Below, one piece after another: positions 1 to 7,543 of a DNA stretch of 17,623 bases. Under the pieces are notes generated by a model that saw nothing but the letters and a program-made list of their open reading frames with translations, was not told the origin of the DNA and did not search any database. The position numbers and the translations under genes were made by a program. Numbering within the stretch: position 1 is the stretch's first letter; every line of letters starts with the position of its first letter. The stretch comes from Verrucomicrobiota bacterium. GTDB taxonomy: Bacteria; Verrucomicrobiota; Verrucomicrobiia; Limisphaerales; UBA1096. The stretch is from the NCBI GenBank assembly GCA_015658765.1, contig DQOE01000400.1, positions 1-17,623 on the forward strand. The letters are read 5' to 3'.

Positions 1-68
1 GCGGCTGGCTTGGCCCAGATGGTGGTCGCTAGAAAAACCGTGGCGGCGGCTAGTAACAACTTTTTCAT
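1..68 (-). CDS. Secreted protein, N-terminal fragment (runs off window)
   Basis: Only the first 22 codons are inside the window. They encode a Met-Lys-Lys start, a hydrophobic stretch of Leu, Ala, Val and Phe, and a likely signal-peptidase site near Ala-Lys-Pro-Ala, so the product is probably exported by Sec. The start is supported by a GGGAG Shine-Dalgarno sequence 8 bases upstream. It begins 12 bases after the stop of the cysteine-rich small gene and runs in the same direction, so it is probably the last visible member of the molybdenum-hydroxylase operon. A periplasmic electron acceptor such as a cytochrome would fit the context, but nothing of the mature protein can be seen. Confidence 0.6.
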   Translation of the reverse strand, partial: MKKLLLAAATVFLATTIWAKPA

Positions 69-80
69 GGTATCAACTCC

Positions 81-308
81 CTACAACGGATCGTAGCATT
101 TTCGGGTGTCGTTGCAATCACATTTGTCGGCCGACTCGCCGTCAGGGCCGAAGGCTTCCTGTGATTTGCTGCACCAAAACACGTCGCTGGCAAACTCCCC
201 TTCCTCACCCGCGGCGTCTTCGTGGAACATCTCCTTGCTGCGAAGGAATTTGCACGGCGGGTTGTGCGGCTTGCGTTCGGTCTCGATTTGAGTCTCGGGA
301 TTTTTCAT
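81..308 (-). CDS. Small cysteine-rich protein, 75 aa
   Basis: I do not recognise a named family. The product is hydrophilic, has no signal peptide or membrane segment, and carries five cysteines at residues 19, 46, 63, 65 and 71. The last four form a C-x16-C-x-C-x5-C pattern around a GPDG turn, which could bind zinc or an Fe-S cluster (inference). It starts 12 bases after the FAD-subunit stop and has a GAGGA ribosome-binding site 6 bases before its ATG, so it appears co-transcribed and properly translated. Being encoded with the oxidoreductase suggests an accessory role, for instance in metal handling or electron transfer, but the sequence alone does not show this. The opposite-strand frames here are shadows. 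Confidence 0.7.
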   Translation of the reverse strand: MKNPETQIETERKPHNPPCKFLRSKEMFHEDAAGEEGEFASDVFWCSKSQEAFGPDGESADKCDCNDTRKCYDPL

Positions 309-320
309 GGCAGTCCTCGG

Positions 321-1220
321 TTAATTGCTGGCTCCGTTGCTGGCGGCCGCGAGGGCGCGCTTCACGGCGGTCTTCACCATCTTCACCTTGTAACCATTGC
401 CGCTGAGAGGCTTGGCGCCTTGAGCGGCGTCGTTGCCTGCGACGATCCACGGCGTGGGCGCCACGTGCCCGAGCACCACCTTGGTGCCGCCGTTGGTCTT
501 GGCAACGCTGGCAGTGACGTATGGCCAATCCAGCCCTTGGCGATGGCGGATTTCGTACGTGGCATTTTCCGCGCCGCTCAACGGCACGCTGATGGCGGTG
601 ATGATTTCATTGGGATTCAGCACGGTCTCGCGCTCGTTTTCGCTCTTGGGCGTCTGGAAAAACTTGTCCGCGGCGATTTCGCGTGACGACGTTTTGATGG
701 TCGCGCCGAGGGCAATGAGCGGTGGACCGAGGCTACTGGCGCTGACGAATTTGGCTTTGCCGGCGTTGCCAAAGATGGCGTGGTAACGGTTGTCGCCGGC
801 GGTGACGAGCGATTTGCCGTCCTGTTGCGCGAGCAGGCCGTAGCCGTTGCGGTAATACCAGCAGCGCGGTCGCTGGCAGAGGTCGCCGCCGACGGTGCCG
901 GTGGAGAGCAGTTGCGGGCTGGCGATGTTTTTCACGGCGGTGGCCAGCGAGGGGAAATGCTTCTGCACGCCGGCGTTGCCAGCCAGTTCGCCCATGGTCG
1001 TCATGGCGCCGATGGTGAGCGCGCCCTTAGTGGACGAAATGCCCTTGAGGTCCTTGACGGCCTTGAGGCTGACGACGCGCTTGGGGGCGGTGAGGCCCTG
1101 CTTGAGGCAGGTGACAAGGTCCGTGCCGCCGGCCAGAACCTCGGTCTCGCCCCATTGCTCGGCGAGTTGCTCGACGGCCTCATCGACCGTGCGGGGGGTG
1201 GCGTATTCAAATGATTTCAT
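321..1220 (-). CDS. FAD-binding subunit of xanthine dehydrogenase-family oxidoreductase (PaoB/YagS-like)
   Basis: The 299-residue product matches the FAD-binding (medium) subunit of molybdenum hydroxylases, which passes electrons from the Fe-S subunit to an acceptor. Visible landmarks are the FAD loop LAGGTDLV at residues 29-36, a second flavin motif STGTVGGDLCQRPRC at residues 106-120, and a C-terminal CO-dehydrogenase flavoprotein-like domain from about residue 185. The insertion after the second motif resembles that of E. coli PaoB, which holds a [4Fe-4S] cluster, but here only Cys115 and Cys120 are present and the rest of the insertion (to about residue 162) has no cysteine. The start at MKSFEY is chosen because GGAGG lies 8 bases upstream; longer in-frame starts extend into the Mo-subunit gene. 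It follows that gene by 17 bases. Confidence 0.93.
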   Translation of the reverse strand: MKSFEYATPRTVDEAVEQLAEQWGETEVLAGGTDLVTCLKQGLTAPKRVVSLKAVKDLKGISSTKGALTIGAMTTMGELAGNAGVQKHFPSLATAVKNIASPQLLSTGTVGGDLCQRPRCWYYRNGYGLLAQQDGKSLVTAGDNRYHAIFGNAGKAKFVSASSLGPPLIALGATIKTSSREIAADKFFQTPKSENERETVLNPNEIITAISVPLSGAENATYEIRHRQGLDWPYVTASVAKTNGGTKVVLGHVAPTPWIVAGNDAAQGAKPLSGNGYKVKMVKTAVKRALAAASNGASN

Positions 1221-1225
1221 TTTGT

Positions 1226-1233
1226 CTTCCTCC
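1226..1233 (-). promoter_or_regulatory. Ribosome-binding site of FAD subunit
   Basis: On the minus strand the short spacer between the molybdopterin-subunit stop and the FAD-subunit ATG reads GGAGGAAG, with GGAGG 8 bases from the start. This decides the start at 1220 over the longer upstream in-frame options. Confidence 0.75.
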
Positions 1234-1237
1234 GGGT

Positions 1238-3355
1238 TCAGGCCAGTACGTTGAGGACGCGCTCGGGGGTCAGGGGCAGGTAAGGCACACGCACGCCGAT
1301 GGCGTTGGCGACGGCGTTGGAGATCGCGGCGGCCGGCGCGATGACCGGCGGTTCGCCGATGCCGATGATACCACGCTTCTCGTATTCCTCGCCGGTCATC
1401 ATGTGCACCTTGATGGTGCCGACATCCTTGATGCCAGCAATCCGATAGAACTCCATGTCGGCATTGAGCATGCGGCCGGTGGTGGGGTCGTAGAGCGCCT
1501 CCTCGAACAGCGCCGAGGTGATGCCCATGATGACTCCGCCAAAGACCTGACTCTCGCAGGTTTTCATGTTCACGATGAGCCCGCAATCCTGCACGGCGGC
1601 CATCTCGTTGAGGGTCACCACGCCAGTCTCGGTGTCGACCGACACGTCGGCAATCTGTACGCCGCCGACGCCCGCGTCGATGAGGCCGGCCTTCTGCGCC
1701 TCGGTGCGGTTGTTCTGGCCGGTTTTGCTAATGGAGCCGGTGCGCAACATCTTGCAGGCGTCGGCCCAGCTCATGGACTTGGCGGCGTTGCCCATCTCGC
1801 GGATGCGGCCTCCCTTGGCCTCGAGCTTGTCGGCGGCGACGCCGAGCTTGGTGGCGGCGTGGCCGAGCAGGTCGTTGAGCGCGTCGGTCGCGGCCATGCG
1901 GGTGGAGACGGAGATGCCGCCGGTGGTCGTGCTGCCGCCGGAGCCGCCGGATGCGGGATAGGCGTTATTGCCAATGCGCGTGTCGATGGCCTCCAGAGGC
2001 AGGCCGAGCGTCTCAGCGGCGATGATGCTCACCACCGTGCGCGCGCCGGTGCCGAGGTCCTGCGTGCCAATCTCCGCTTTCACGGAGCCGTCGGGATTGA
2101 TGGTCACGCGGCATTCGGAGCCGTGGCCGAGGCCGCCCCACGTATGCATCGCGATGCCGAGGCCGCGCTTCACCGGGCCGGCGTCGAGCTTCGTGCGCAG
2201 GTGCGCCTTTTCGGCATAGCCAATCATCTTCATGGCGATGTCGAGTTCCTCGGCGTAAACGTCAGGCCGCGCGGTGAGGTTGAGATTCTTTTTATAAAAC
2301 GCCGCGGCGTCCATGCCGATTTTCGCGGCGGCATCCTCCAGCGCGCTGAAGGTCAGCAGGCACGTTTGCGGATGGCTCGGCGCGCGCCAGGCGCGCTGGC
2401 CGCCGCGGTTGGTGCGGATGCCCTTCATCGTGGTCTTGCGGTTCTTCGGCTCGAACACATACGGAAAGGCGCGCAATCGATAACCGCCGCCGCCGCCCGT
2501 GCCCACCACGCTGCCCTCGAAAGCCGTGATGGCGCCATCGTTCTTCACGCCGAGCTTGATGTGTGTGTAGCCGGAGGGCCGGTTGCCGGCGATGGCCAGC
2601 TCAAGGTCGCGGTCGAGCAGCAGTTTCACCGGTCGGCCGGTTTGCTTGGCGAGCAGCGTGCCGATAACGCCCCATTTGTCGTAAGTGAACTTGGAGCCGA
2701 AACCGCCGCCCATGTACTGGCAATCCACGTGCATCTTGGCGCGGTCGATGCCCACCGAGTCATTGAGCCGGTCGGCCCAGCGGGAGACATTCTGCGTGGA
2801 GGGCCACGCGTACAGCTCGCCGCCACGCACCTCTGTCACCTGCCCATGCGGCTCCATGCAGCAATGGGTGATGACCGGCACGCCGTAATCGCCCTCGATG
2901 GTGACGTCCGCCTCCGCAAAGCCGTCAGCCACCTTGCCCACCTCCTGTTCGGAAGCGCGGCCGGTGGCAAACTTGGGGTCGTTGTCGATGACCTGATGCT
3001 CGAGCACCTCGTACTTCGCCTCGACGAGCGCCACAGCCTCGGTGGCGATTTCCTCCGACTCGGCCGCCACGCAGGCGATGATTTGTCCGATGTACCGCAC
3101 CTCCTCGCCGATGAGGTCGGTGTCCTTCCAAACGCCCTTCACGCCCGGCAGCGCCTCGGCCTTCTTTGTGTCAATCGACACCAGCTTCGCGTGCGCGTGC
3201 GGCGAGGTCGCCGGCTTGGCCCAGAGCAGGCCCGGCGGGTTCAGGTCGTACGAATACTTCGCGCGCCCGGTCGCCTTCACCGGGCCGTCCTGCCGGGTGA
3301 TGCTCTTGCCGATGAGCGAGCGGTCCTTTTTTCCTGGCCATGCTGCAGTTGCCAT
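1238..3355 (-). CDS. Molybdopterin-binding catalytic subunit of xanthine dehydrogenase-family oxidoreductase (PaoC-like)
   Basis: The 705-residue product is the catalytic subunit that carries the molybdenum cofactor and hydroxylates an aldehyde or N-heterocycle. The order is an N-terminal a/b-hammerhead domain (to about residue 130) followed by molybdopterin-binding domains, with the glycine-rich loops MGGGFGSK and GSGGSTTTGG. The motif GIGEPP at residues 665-670 contains the family's catalytic glutamate (Glu668). Length is close to PaoC (about 730) rather than fused eukaryotic enzymes. There is no signal peptide, so it probably crosses the membrane as a folded passenger of the Tat-signal Fe-S subunit, as in PaoABC. 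The ATG overlaps the upstream TGA by one base (TGATG) and a perfect AAGGAGG lies 6 bases before it. The substrate cannot be read from sequence. A long open frame on the opposite strand is a GC-driven shadow. Confidence 0.95.
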   Translation of the reverse strand: MATAAWPGKKDRSLIGKSITRQDGPVKATGRAKYSYDLNPPGLLWAKPATSPHAHAKLVSIDTKKAEALPGVKGVWKDTDLIGEEVRYIGQIIACVAAESEEIATEAVALVEAKYEVLEHQVIDNDPKFATGRASEQEVGKVADGFAEADVTIEGDYGVPVITHCCMEPHGQVTEVRGGELYAWPSTQNVSRWADRLNDSVGIDRAKMHVDCQYMGGGFGSKFTYDKWGVIGTLLAKQTGRPVKLLLDRDLELAIAGNRPSGYTHIKLGVKNDGAITAFEGSVVGTGGGGGYRLRAFPYVFEPKNRKTTMKGIRTNRGGQRAWRAPSHPQTCLLTFSALEDAAAKIGMDAAAFYKKNLNLTARPDVYAEELDIAMKMIGYAEKAHLRTKLDAGPVKRGLGIAMHTWGGLGHGSECRVTINPDGSVKAEIGTQDLGTGARTVVSIIAAETLGLPLEAIDTRIGNNAYPASGGSGGSTTTGGISVSTRMAATDALNDLLGHAATKLGVAADKLEAKGGRIREMGNAAKSMSWADACKMLRTGSISKTGQNNRTEAQKAGLIDAGVGGVQIADVSVDTETGVVTLNEMAAVQDCGLIVNMKTCESQVFGGVIMGITSALFEEALYDPTTGRMLNADMEFYRIAGIKDVGTIKVHMMTGEEYEKRGIIGIGEPPVIAPAAAISNAVANAIGVRVPYLPLTPERVLNVLA

Positions 3356-3987
3356 CACGCGCCTCCTTTCAAGGATTTGGCGGCGTCCATCAACGCCTGG
3401 TTCATCCCCACGTACGTGCCGCACCGGCAAAGGTTGCCGCCGCAGCCCGCCTGCGCCTCCTCGAGCGTCGCGTCCGGGTTCTTGTCCAACACCGACGTGC
3501 AAGCCACCACGAAGCCCGGCGTGCAGAACCCGCACTGCTGCGCGTCATTCTCCACGAACGCCTCCTGCACCGCGTTCATCTGCTCTGGCGAACCGAGCCC
3601 CTCGACGGTGGTAATCTTGCGCCCCGCCGCCTCCACCGCGAGCATCGAGCACGAGTACGCCGGCTCGCCATCCACCAGCACCGTGCACGACCCGCACGTC
3701 CCGCGGTCGCAAACCTTCTTCGCGCCGGTGAGGTCCAGCCGGTTGCGCAACGCGTCGAGCAGTGTCACGCGCGGCTCCACTTCCAGCTTGCGCCGCCGGC
3801 CATTGATGTTGAGCGTGATCGGCGTGTTCTCCGGACCGCGCGGTGTCAATGACACTACCCCGTCCCGATCGATCGTCGAGCAGCCGGTCGCAATGGTTGC
3901 TACCGCGCCGCCCGCGCCAACCCCCTTGAGAAACCCACGCCGCGACAGGCCCTTGCCTTGCATATTTGTTTTTTCGTCGGCTGTCAT
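3355..3987 (-). CDS. [2Fe-2S] subunit of xanthine dehydrogenase-family oxidoreductase with Tat signal (PaoA-like)
   Basis: The product (210 residues from the chosen start) carries two [2Fe-2S] clusters that link the molybdenum site to FAD. The plant-ferredoxin cluster is ligated by Cys93, Cys98, Cys101 and Cys113; the second by Cys152, Cys155 (QCGFC) and Cys187, Cys189 (CRC). The N-terminus has a twin-arginine motif SRRGFLKG (Arg16-Arg17) followed by a hydrophobic stretch ending in ATGC, so it is Tat-exported and might be a lipoprotein at Cys36. The start at 3987 (MTADE) is a choice: in-frame ATGs at 4047 and 3963 also exist, and the upstream GGAATC is only a weak ribosome-binding site. It is the first gene of the oxidoreductase operon and is divergent from xdhC. 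Confidence 0.93.
   Translation of the reverse strand: MTADEKTNMQGKGLSRRGFLKGVGAGGAVATIATGCSTIDRDGVVSLTPRGPENTPITLNINGRRRKLEVEPRVTLLDALRNRLDLTGAKKVCDRGTCGSCTVLVDGEPAYSCSMLAVEAAGRKITTVEGLGSPEQMNAVQEAFVENDAQQCGFCTPGFVVACTSVLDKNPDATLEEAQAGCGGNLCRCGTYVGMNQALMDAAKSLKGGA
3362..3368 (-). promoter_or_regulatory. Perfect Shine-Dalgarno for the Mo subunit, inside the Fe-S gene
   Basis: The minus strand reads AAGGAGG six bases before the molybdopterin-subunit ATG, inside the last codons of the Fe-S subunit gene. With the TGATG stop/start overlap this points to coupled but independently strong initiation of the large subunit, and it fixes the start at 3355. Confidence 0.8.
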
Positions 3988-4168
3988 TGAATCAGATTCC
4001 GAACCCACGATGGTTTCCCCGAACTGACGTTGTGGCACTCTCATCAAATAGTCGTTGCGCCGCGCCGGGTTGTATCTCGTGTAGGTTGAAAAAAAATGGG
4101 GTAATTTCAGCTATGAGTCAATCAGTTTTTCATATTCAAAAATTTCTTAAAAACCATTGTAGCCGGTC

Positions 4169-4194
4169 CGCTTGGCCAAGCGCTTGGCCAAGCG
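4169..4194. repeat. 26-base perfect palindrome made of two overlapping CGCTTGGCCAAGCG units
   Basis: Two copies of the self-complementary 14-mer CGCTTGGCCAAGCG (4169-4182 and 4181-4194) overlap by two bases, so the whole 26-base block equals its own reverse complement. It lies about 80 bases upstream of the predicted xdhC -35 box. The same 14-mer recurs at 17317-17330. It could be an operator for a dimeric regulator, a cruciform or hairpin, or a dispersed genomic repeat. Confidence 0.9.
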
Positions 4195-4271
4195 CAGCCA
4201 ACCTCTCTCCCCGCCTTCGCCAGGAATGCCCTCCCGTTTTTTTGAGTCAAAATGGGGGGCATTTCCGCCGC

Positions 4272-4299
4272 TTGACCCCAGTTTTACCCTGTTTAGAAT
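4272..4299 (+). promoter_or_regulatory. xdhC: Putative sigma70-type promoter of xdhC-mocA
   Basis: A TTGACC box at 4272-4277 and a TAGAAT box at 4294-4299 are separated by 16 bases and lie 25 bases upstream of the xdhC ATG. Five of six -35 positions and five of six -10 positions match the consensus. Transcription would begin near 4306, giving a leader of about 18 bases. Confidence 0.5.
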
Positions 4300-4323
4300 G
4301 GCCAGGCAGAATCTCTCGATCGC

Positions 4324-5397
4324 ATGGACCCCAGCGCCCTATACAGGAAGGCTCTTGAGTTGATGGAGAACGGCCGCTCGTTTTCCATGGCGGAAGTGAT
4401 TTGGTCCTCGGGCTCCACGCCGCAGAAGGCGGGGGCCATGGCACTTTTCGAGGCCAACGGCTCGGTCTGGGGTACCCTGGGCGGCGGCTGCCTTGAGGCC
4501 GAGTCGAGGCAGCGCGCGCTCGAGGCGCTCGACTCGGGCCAGGCGCGGGTGTTCGACCTGAAGTTGGACGAAGTGGGCAACTGGGATGACGGGTTGATTT
4601 GTGGCGGCCGTGTGCGGGTCATGGTCGATCCGAATGCCCAGGAAAACCGGGACGTTTACCGGCAATTCGTGGCCGCCGGCAAGGAGCGGAAACAGGGGCT
4701 ACTTGCGGTGATCATTCGCCATCCAGACCTGACGCCGGGCCGGGCTTTTTGGGCGCCTCAACATAAACTGGAGGGGCTGCCGATCGGGATCGAGCCAGAC
4801 GCCATCCATCAGTTCCTCAAGGCAGGACGCCCCGGAGCCCTGCGAATCGATCGGGAGGAGGACGGCGCTCCCATCGAGGTTTATCTCGAGCCGATGATTT
4901 CGCGGCCTCGGCTGATCATTGCGGGCGCGGGCAACATCGGCAGGGCGACCGCCCACCAGGGATTCCTGCTGGAATTCGAGGTCACGGTCATCGACGACCG
5001 GCCGCTGTATGCCAACCGCGACAACCTTCCCGACGCGGATCATGTGATCTGCGGCGACATTGCCGGAGAGATGGCCCAACAGGACATCACCGGGGACACC
5101 TACATTGTCATCGTGACGCGGGGCCACCGGCGGGACCGGGCCGTTCTTGAGAGTTGCATCCATTCTCCCGCGGCTTACATCGGGATGATCGGCAGCCGGC
5201 GAAAAAGCAAACTGATCCGGGACAGCCTTGTGCGGGAGAATGCCGCGACCCAGGCCCAGATCGACCGGGTGGTTTCGCCCATGGGACTGGACATTGGCGC
5301 CGAGAGTGTCGAGGAGATCGCCCTGAGCATCGCCTCGCAGTTGGTGGGGGTGCGCCGCATGGGGTCGCTGGATGCCGGGAGCAAGTCCTTTTCATGA
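4324..5397 (+). CDS. xdhC: XdhC/CoxI-family molybdenum-cofactor maturation factor
   Basis: The 357-residue product is a cytoplasmic chaperone of the XdhC/PaoD type, which binds molybdenum cofactor, protects it during sulfuration and hands it to the apo-hydroxylase. The N-terminal XdhC domain shows GTLGGGCLE (residues 50-58, Cys56) and ICGGRV (Cys93), the usual cysteine-bearing motifs. The C-terminal Rossmann domain shows AGAGNIG (residues 200-206) and GMIGSRRK (287-294). The length is normal for the two-domain form. The start at 4324 lacks a strong Shine-Dalgarno, and the next in-frame ATG is at 4363; the first is kept because it sits correctly behind the predicted promoter. It is divergent from the oxidoreductase operon and followed after one base by mocA, so the two are probably co-transcribed. 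Confidence 0.95.
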   Translation: MDPSALYRKALELMENGRSFSMAEVIWSSGSTPQKAGAMALFEANGSVWGTLGGGCLEAESRQRALEALDSGQARVFDLKLDEVGNWDDGLICGGRVRVMVDPNAQENRDVYRQFVAAGKERKQGLLAVIIRHPDLTPGRAFWAPQHKLEGLPIGIEPDAIHQFLKAGRPGALRIDREEDGAPIEVYLEPMISRPRLIIAGAGNIGRATAHQGFLLEFEVTVIDDRPLYANRDNLPDADHVICGDIAGEMAQQDITGDTYIVIVTRGHRRDRAVLESCIHSPAAYIGMIGSRRKSKLIRDSLVRENAATQAQIDRVVSPMGLDIGAESVEEIALSIASQLVGVRRMGSLDAGSKSFS

Positions 5398-5398
5398 A

Positions 5399-5998
5399 AT
5401 GATCCATGCCATCATCCTCGCAGCGGGTGAGTCCAGGCGGATGGGGAAACAGAAACTGCTTCTCCCGTACGGCGGAAAAACGGTCATTGAGCATATTGTC
5501 ACCCAACTTCTCCAATGCGGCGTGGGCGGCATCACGGTGGTGTTGGGCCACGATGCCGGGGAGATTGCCGCCAAACTGACGACCCTCCCCGTTCAACGGG
5601 TTGTCAACGACGAGTATGCCGGGGGAATGATCACTTCGGTCCGTAGCGGACTGGAATCCGTGCCACCGGAGGCAAGCGCCGCGATGATTGCCTTGGGGGA
5701 TCAGCCGGATATCACTCCTGCCGTCGTGAGCCAGCTTATCGAGGGCTTCAGGACGGCCGGAAAAGGGATTGCCGTCCCATTGTTTGAGGGTCGGCGCGGG
5801 CATCCCATCCTGGTTTCCACGAACTATCGGGATGCGATCATGACCCACTACGGGGACACCGGGCTGCGCGGTCTGTTGGTCGATCACCGGGAGGATGTAA
5901 CTGAAATCCCGGTGGACCATGCGGGCATCCTTCAGGACATGGACACCCCCGAGGACTACGCCCGCGAGTTGCGGAAATTGGGGGAATCAACCGAGTGA
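5399..5998 (+). CDS. mocA: MocA-like molybdenum cofactor nucleotidyltransferase
   Basis: The 199-residue protein is a MobA-like NTP transferase. It has the nucleotide-binding signature LAAGESRRMGKQK (residues 7-19), the metal-binding GDQP (Asp101), and GRRGHP (131-136), which is typical of the MocA branch. MocA transfers CMP to Mo-molybdopterin to give the cytosine dinucleotide form used by enzymes such as PaoABC; the choice of CTP here is inferred from context. The start at MIHAIILAAG is chosen because it places the family motif near the N-terminus; an upstream in-frame ATG at 5372 inside xdhC would add nine unlikely residues. It begins one base after the xdhC stop and faces the cysteine desulfurase gene. 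Confidence 0.9.
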   Translation: MIHAIILAAGESRRMGKQKLLLPYGGKTVIEHIVTQLLQCGVGGITVVLGHDAGEIAAKLTTLPVQRVVNDEYAGGMITSVRSGLESVPPEASAAMIALGDQPDITPAVVSQLIEGFRTAGKGIAVPLFEGRRGHPILVSTNYRDAIMTHYGDTGLRGLLVDHREDVTEIPVDHAGILQDMDTPEDYARELRKLGESTE

Positions 5999-6015
5999 AA
6001 CGAATCGCGCCATGA

Positions 6016-6056
6016 CCGGATTAAACCGGACAATCCCCCGCCAGGGATTAATCCGG
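6016..6056. terminator. Inverted repeat between convergent mocA and cysteine desulfurase
   Basis: CCGGATTAA at 6016-6024 is exactly complementary to TTAATCCGG at 6048-6056, with a 23-base loop. It lies between the 3' ends of two convergent genes and covers the stop codon of the leftward one. The position suits a shared terminator, but there is no clear U-tract, so the role is only tentative. Confidence 0.3.
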
Positions 6057-7199
6057 CCTCTCGTGGAGCTGTTCCACCAAGCCCGGAAGCAGCGAGATGA
6101 CACGGTCGATCTCCTCCTCGGTGTTGTCCCTGCCCAGGCTGAACCGAATCGCGCTCGAGGCGTGTTCATGCGATTGCCCCATGGCTAGGAGAACGTGGGA
6201 GGGATCGAGCGAACCGGCTGTGCAGGCCGATCCTGTCGATACCGCGATACCCTCCTGATCCAGTGCGAACATCATTCGCTCCCCATCCAGGTCATTAAAA
6301 GCCATGTTCAAACTGTTGGGGAGACGGTGGGCGGTGGAACCGTTGATCCCAGCATCGGGAACCGTAGCAAGGGCACCCTCCTGCAGGCGATCCCGCAAAA
6401 CCTCCATCTGTTTGGAGGTACTCTGCAACTCGCCGCTGAGCAGCTCGCAGGCCCGTCCCAAGCCGACAATTCCGGCCACGTTCTCGGTGCCCGCCCGTCT
6501 GCCCCGTTCCTGGGCTCCCCCCACCGCCTGTGGCTCGATGCCGGTGCCGCTCCGGACAAACAGCGCCCCGATCCCCTTGGGGCCGTACAACTTGTGGCCG
6601 GAAATCGCGGCCAGGTCGAGGGGCAGTTTTCGGACATCCAACGGCAGTTTGCCGGCCGACTGAACCGTGTCGCTGTGAAACGGAATCCCCCGCTCCCGGC
6701 ACAACGCACCGATTCGCTCGAGCGGCTGAACGACCCCTGTCTCGTTGTTAGCGTGCATGACGGAAACGAGGACGGTTTCATCGCCCAGCAGTGCCTCGAC
6801 CGCATCGGGATCGACGAGTCCCTCCTGATCGACCCCCGCAACCTGCAGATCCACCCGATTGGCGCGGGCCAAGGACTCGCACACATGGAGGACCGCATGA
6901 TGCTCCACTGCGGTCGTGACCAGTCGAATTGCCTTCCGGTCCGTGGCCTCGACGATACCCCTGATGGCTAGGTTGTCCGACTCGGTGCCACCGGAGGTGA
7001 ACAGAATCTCACGAGGCTCGGCGTTGATCAGGGCCGCCACCTGTTCACGCGCTGTTTCCACCGCCCGCCGGCAGTCCCGTCCAAACCGGTGCAGCGACCC
7101 GGCGTTGCCGTGATGCTCCCGCAGGAACGGCAGCATTGCCTCCAACACCTCGGGGCGGATCGGTGTGGTGGCGCTGTGATCCAGATAGATTTCCTGCAT
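6048..7199 (-). CDS. Cysteine desulfurase, NifS/IscS family
   Basis: The 383-residue protein is a PLP enzyme that converts cysteine to alanine and leaves a persulfide for transfer. Landmarks are DHSATTP (residues 7-13), His100-His101 of the cofactor pocket, HANNETG (149-155), the PLP lysine in SGHKLYGPKG (Lys203), RAGTEN (235-240), and the catalytic loop STGSACTAGSLDPSHV with Cys326. This is the class I (NifS/IscS) arrangement. No IscU, IscA or regulator lies beside it, whereas xdhC and mocA do, so a likely job is making the terminal sulfido ligand of the molybdenum cofactor, as reported for NifS4 of Rhodobacter; general Fe-S or tRNA thiolation cannot be excluded. The start MQEIYL follows an AGAGAG stretch; an in-frame ATG at 7220 is the alternative. 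Confidence 0.93.
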   Translation of the reverse strand: MQEIYLDHSATTPIRPEVLEAMLPFLREHHGNAGSLHRFGRDCRRAVETAREQVAALINAEPREILFTSGGTESDNLAIRGIVEATDRKAIRLVTTAVEHHAVLHVCESLARANRVDLQVAGVDQEGLVDPDAVEALLGDETVLVSVMHANNETGVVQPLERIGALCRERGIPFHSDTVQSAGKLPLDVRKLPLDLAAISGHKLYGPKGIGALFVRSGTGIEPQAVGGAQERGRRAGTENVAGIVGLGRACELLSGELQSTSKQMEVLRDRLQEGALATVPDAGINGSTAHRLPNSLNMAFNDLDGERMMFALDQEGIAVSTGSACTAGSLDPSHVLLAMGQSHEHASSAIRFSLGRDNTEEEIDRVISLLPGLVEQLHERPD

Positions 7200-7543
7200 C
7201 CGTGGTTTCTCTCTCTGCATTTCAACACTTGTAATGCCCGTCATGCAAACGGGTCATGGATTGCTGGGTATCCCAAGAACTGTTTTAATATAACTGCCAT
7301 GCTCACATCCGTCCGGGCCAACCGCAGGCCGGTCACCGGCCACGCAGCCCAACAGGCCCCGGTGGTCAACGTCAACTTTCAAACAAATTCAAGGGCGTAA
7401 TGCTGTCGCCATGGCCTCGGGCTGTCAATGGTTCATCATTTGTTCAACTGATGTGCCCCTAAAACTCTTTCGTGCTTGTCTCCGTAAGGCTTGTTGCATC
7501 ATTTTTTGGGCGTTGAAATTTTTGGGTCTAACATTTGCCGTTG
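7200..7543. other. Intergenic region upstream of the cysteine desulfurase
   Basis: No convincing gene. It should contain the leftward desulfurase promoter, but no clear -35/-10 pair was found. A short inverted repeat, GGCCGGT-C-ACCGGCC, lies at 7327-7341 without a following T-tract. Short frames in the right half lack start signals and do not resemble known proteins. Confidence 0.5.

Larger units (their letters stand above)
3988..4323. other. Divergent intergenic region between Fe-S subunit and xdhC
   Basis: About 335 bases without a convincing gene. The part at 4085-4160 is AT-rich and probably holds the leftward promoter, although I could not settle on a good -35/-10 pair. The middle holds the 26-base palindrome, and the right end holds a sigma70-like promoter for xdhC. 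The short frames crossing it have no start signals or recognisable protein content. Confidence 0.6.

Noticed and set aside
1211..4027. A 938-codon open frame on the plus strand
   Set aside because: It is opposite the Mo-hydroxylase genes, which have clear family motifs on the minus strand. Its His/Ala/Gly/Arg-rich composition is that of a shadow frame in GC-rich DNA.
7327..7341. GGCCGGT-C-ACCGGCC as a terminator
   Set aside because: The arms are separated by one base, no T-tract follows, and no gene ends here.
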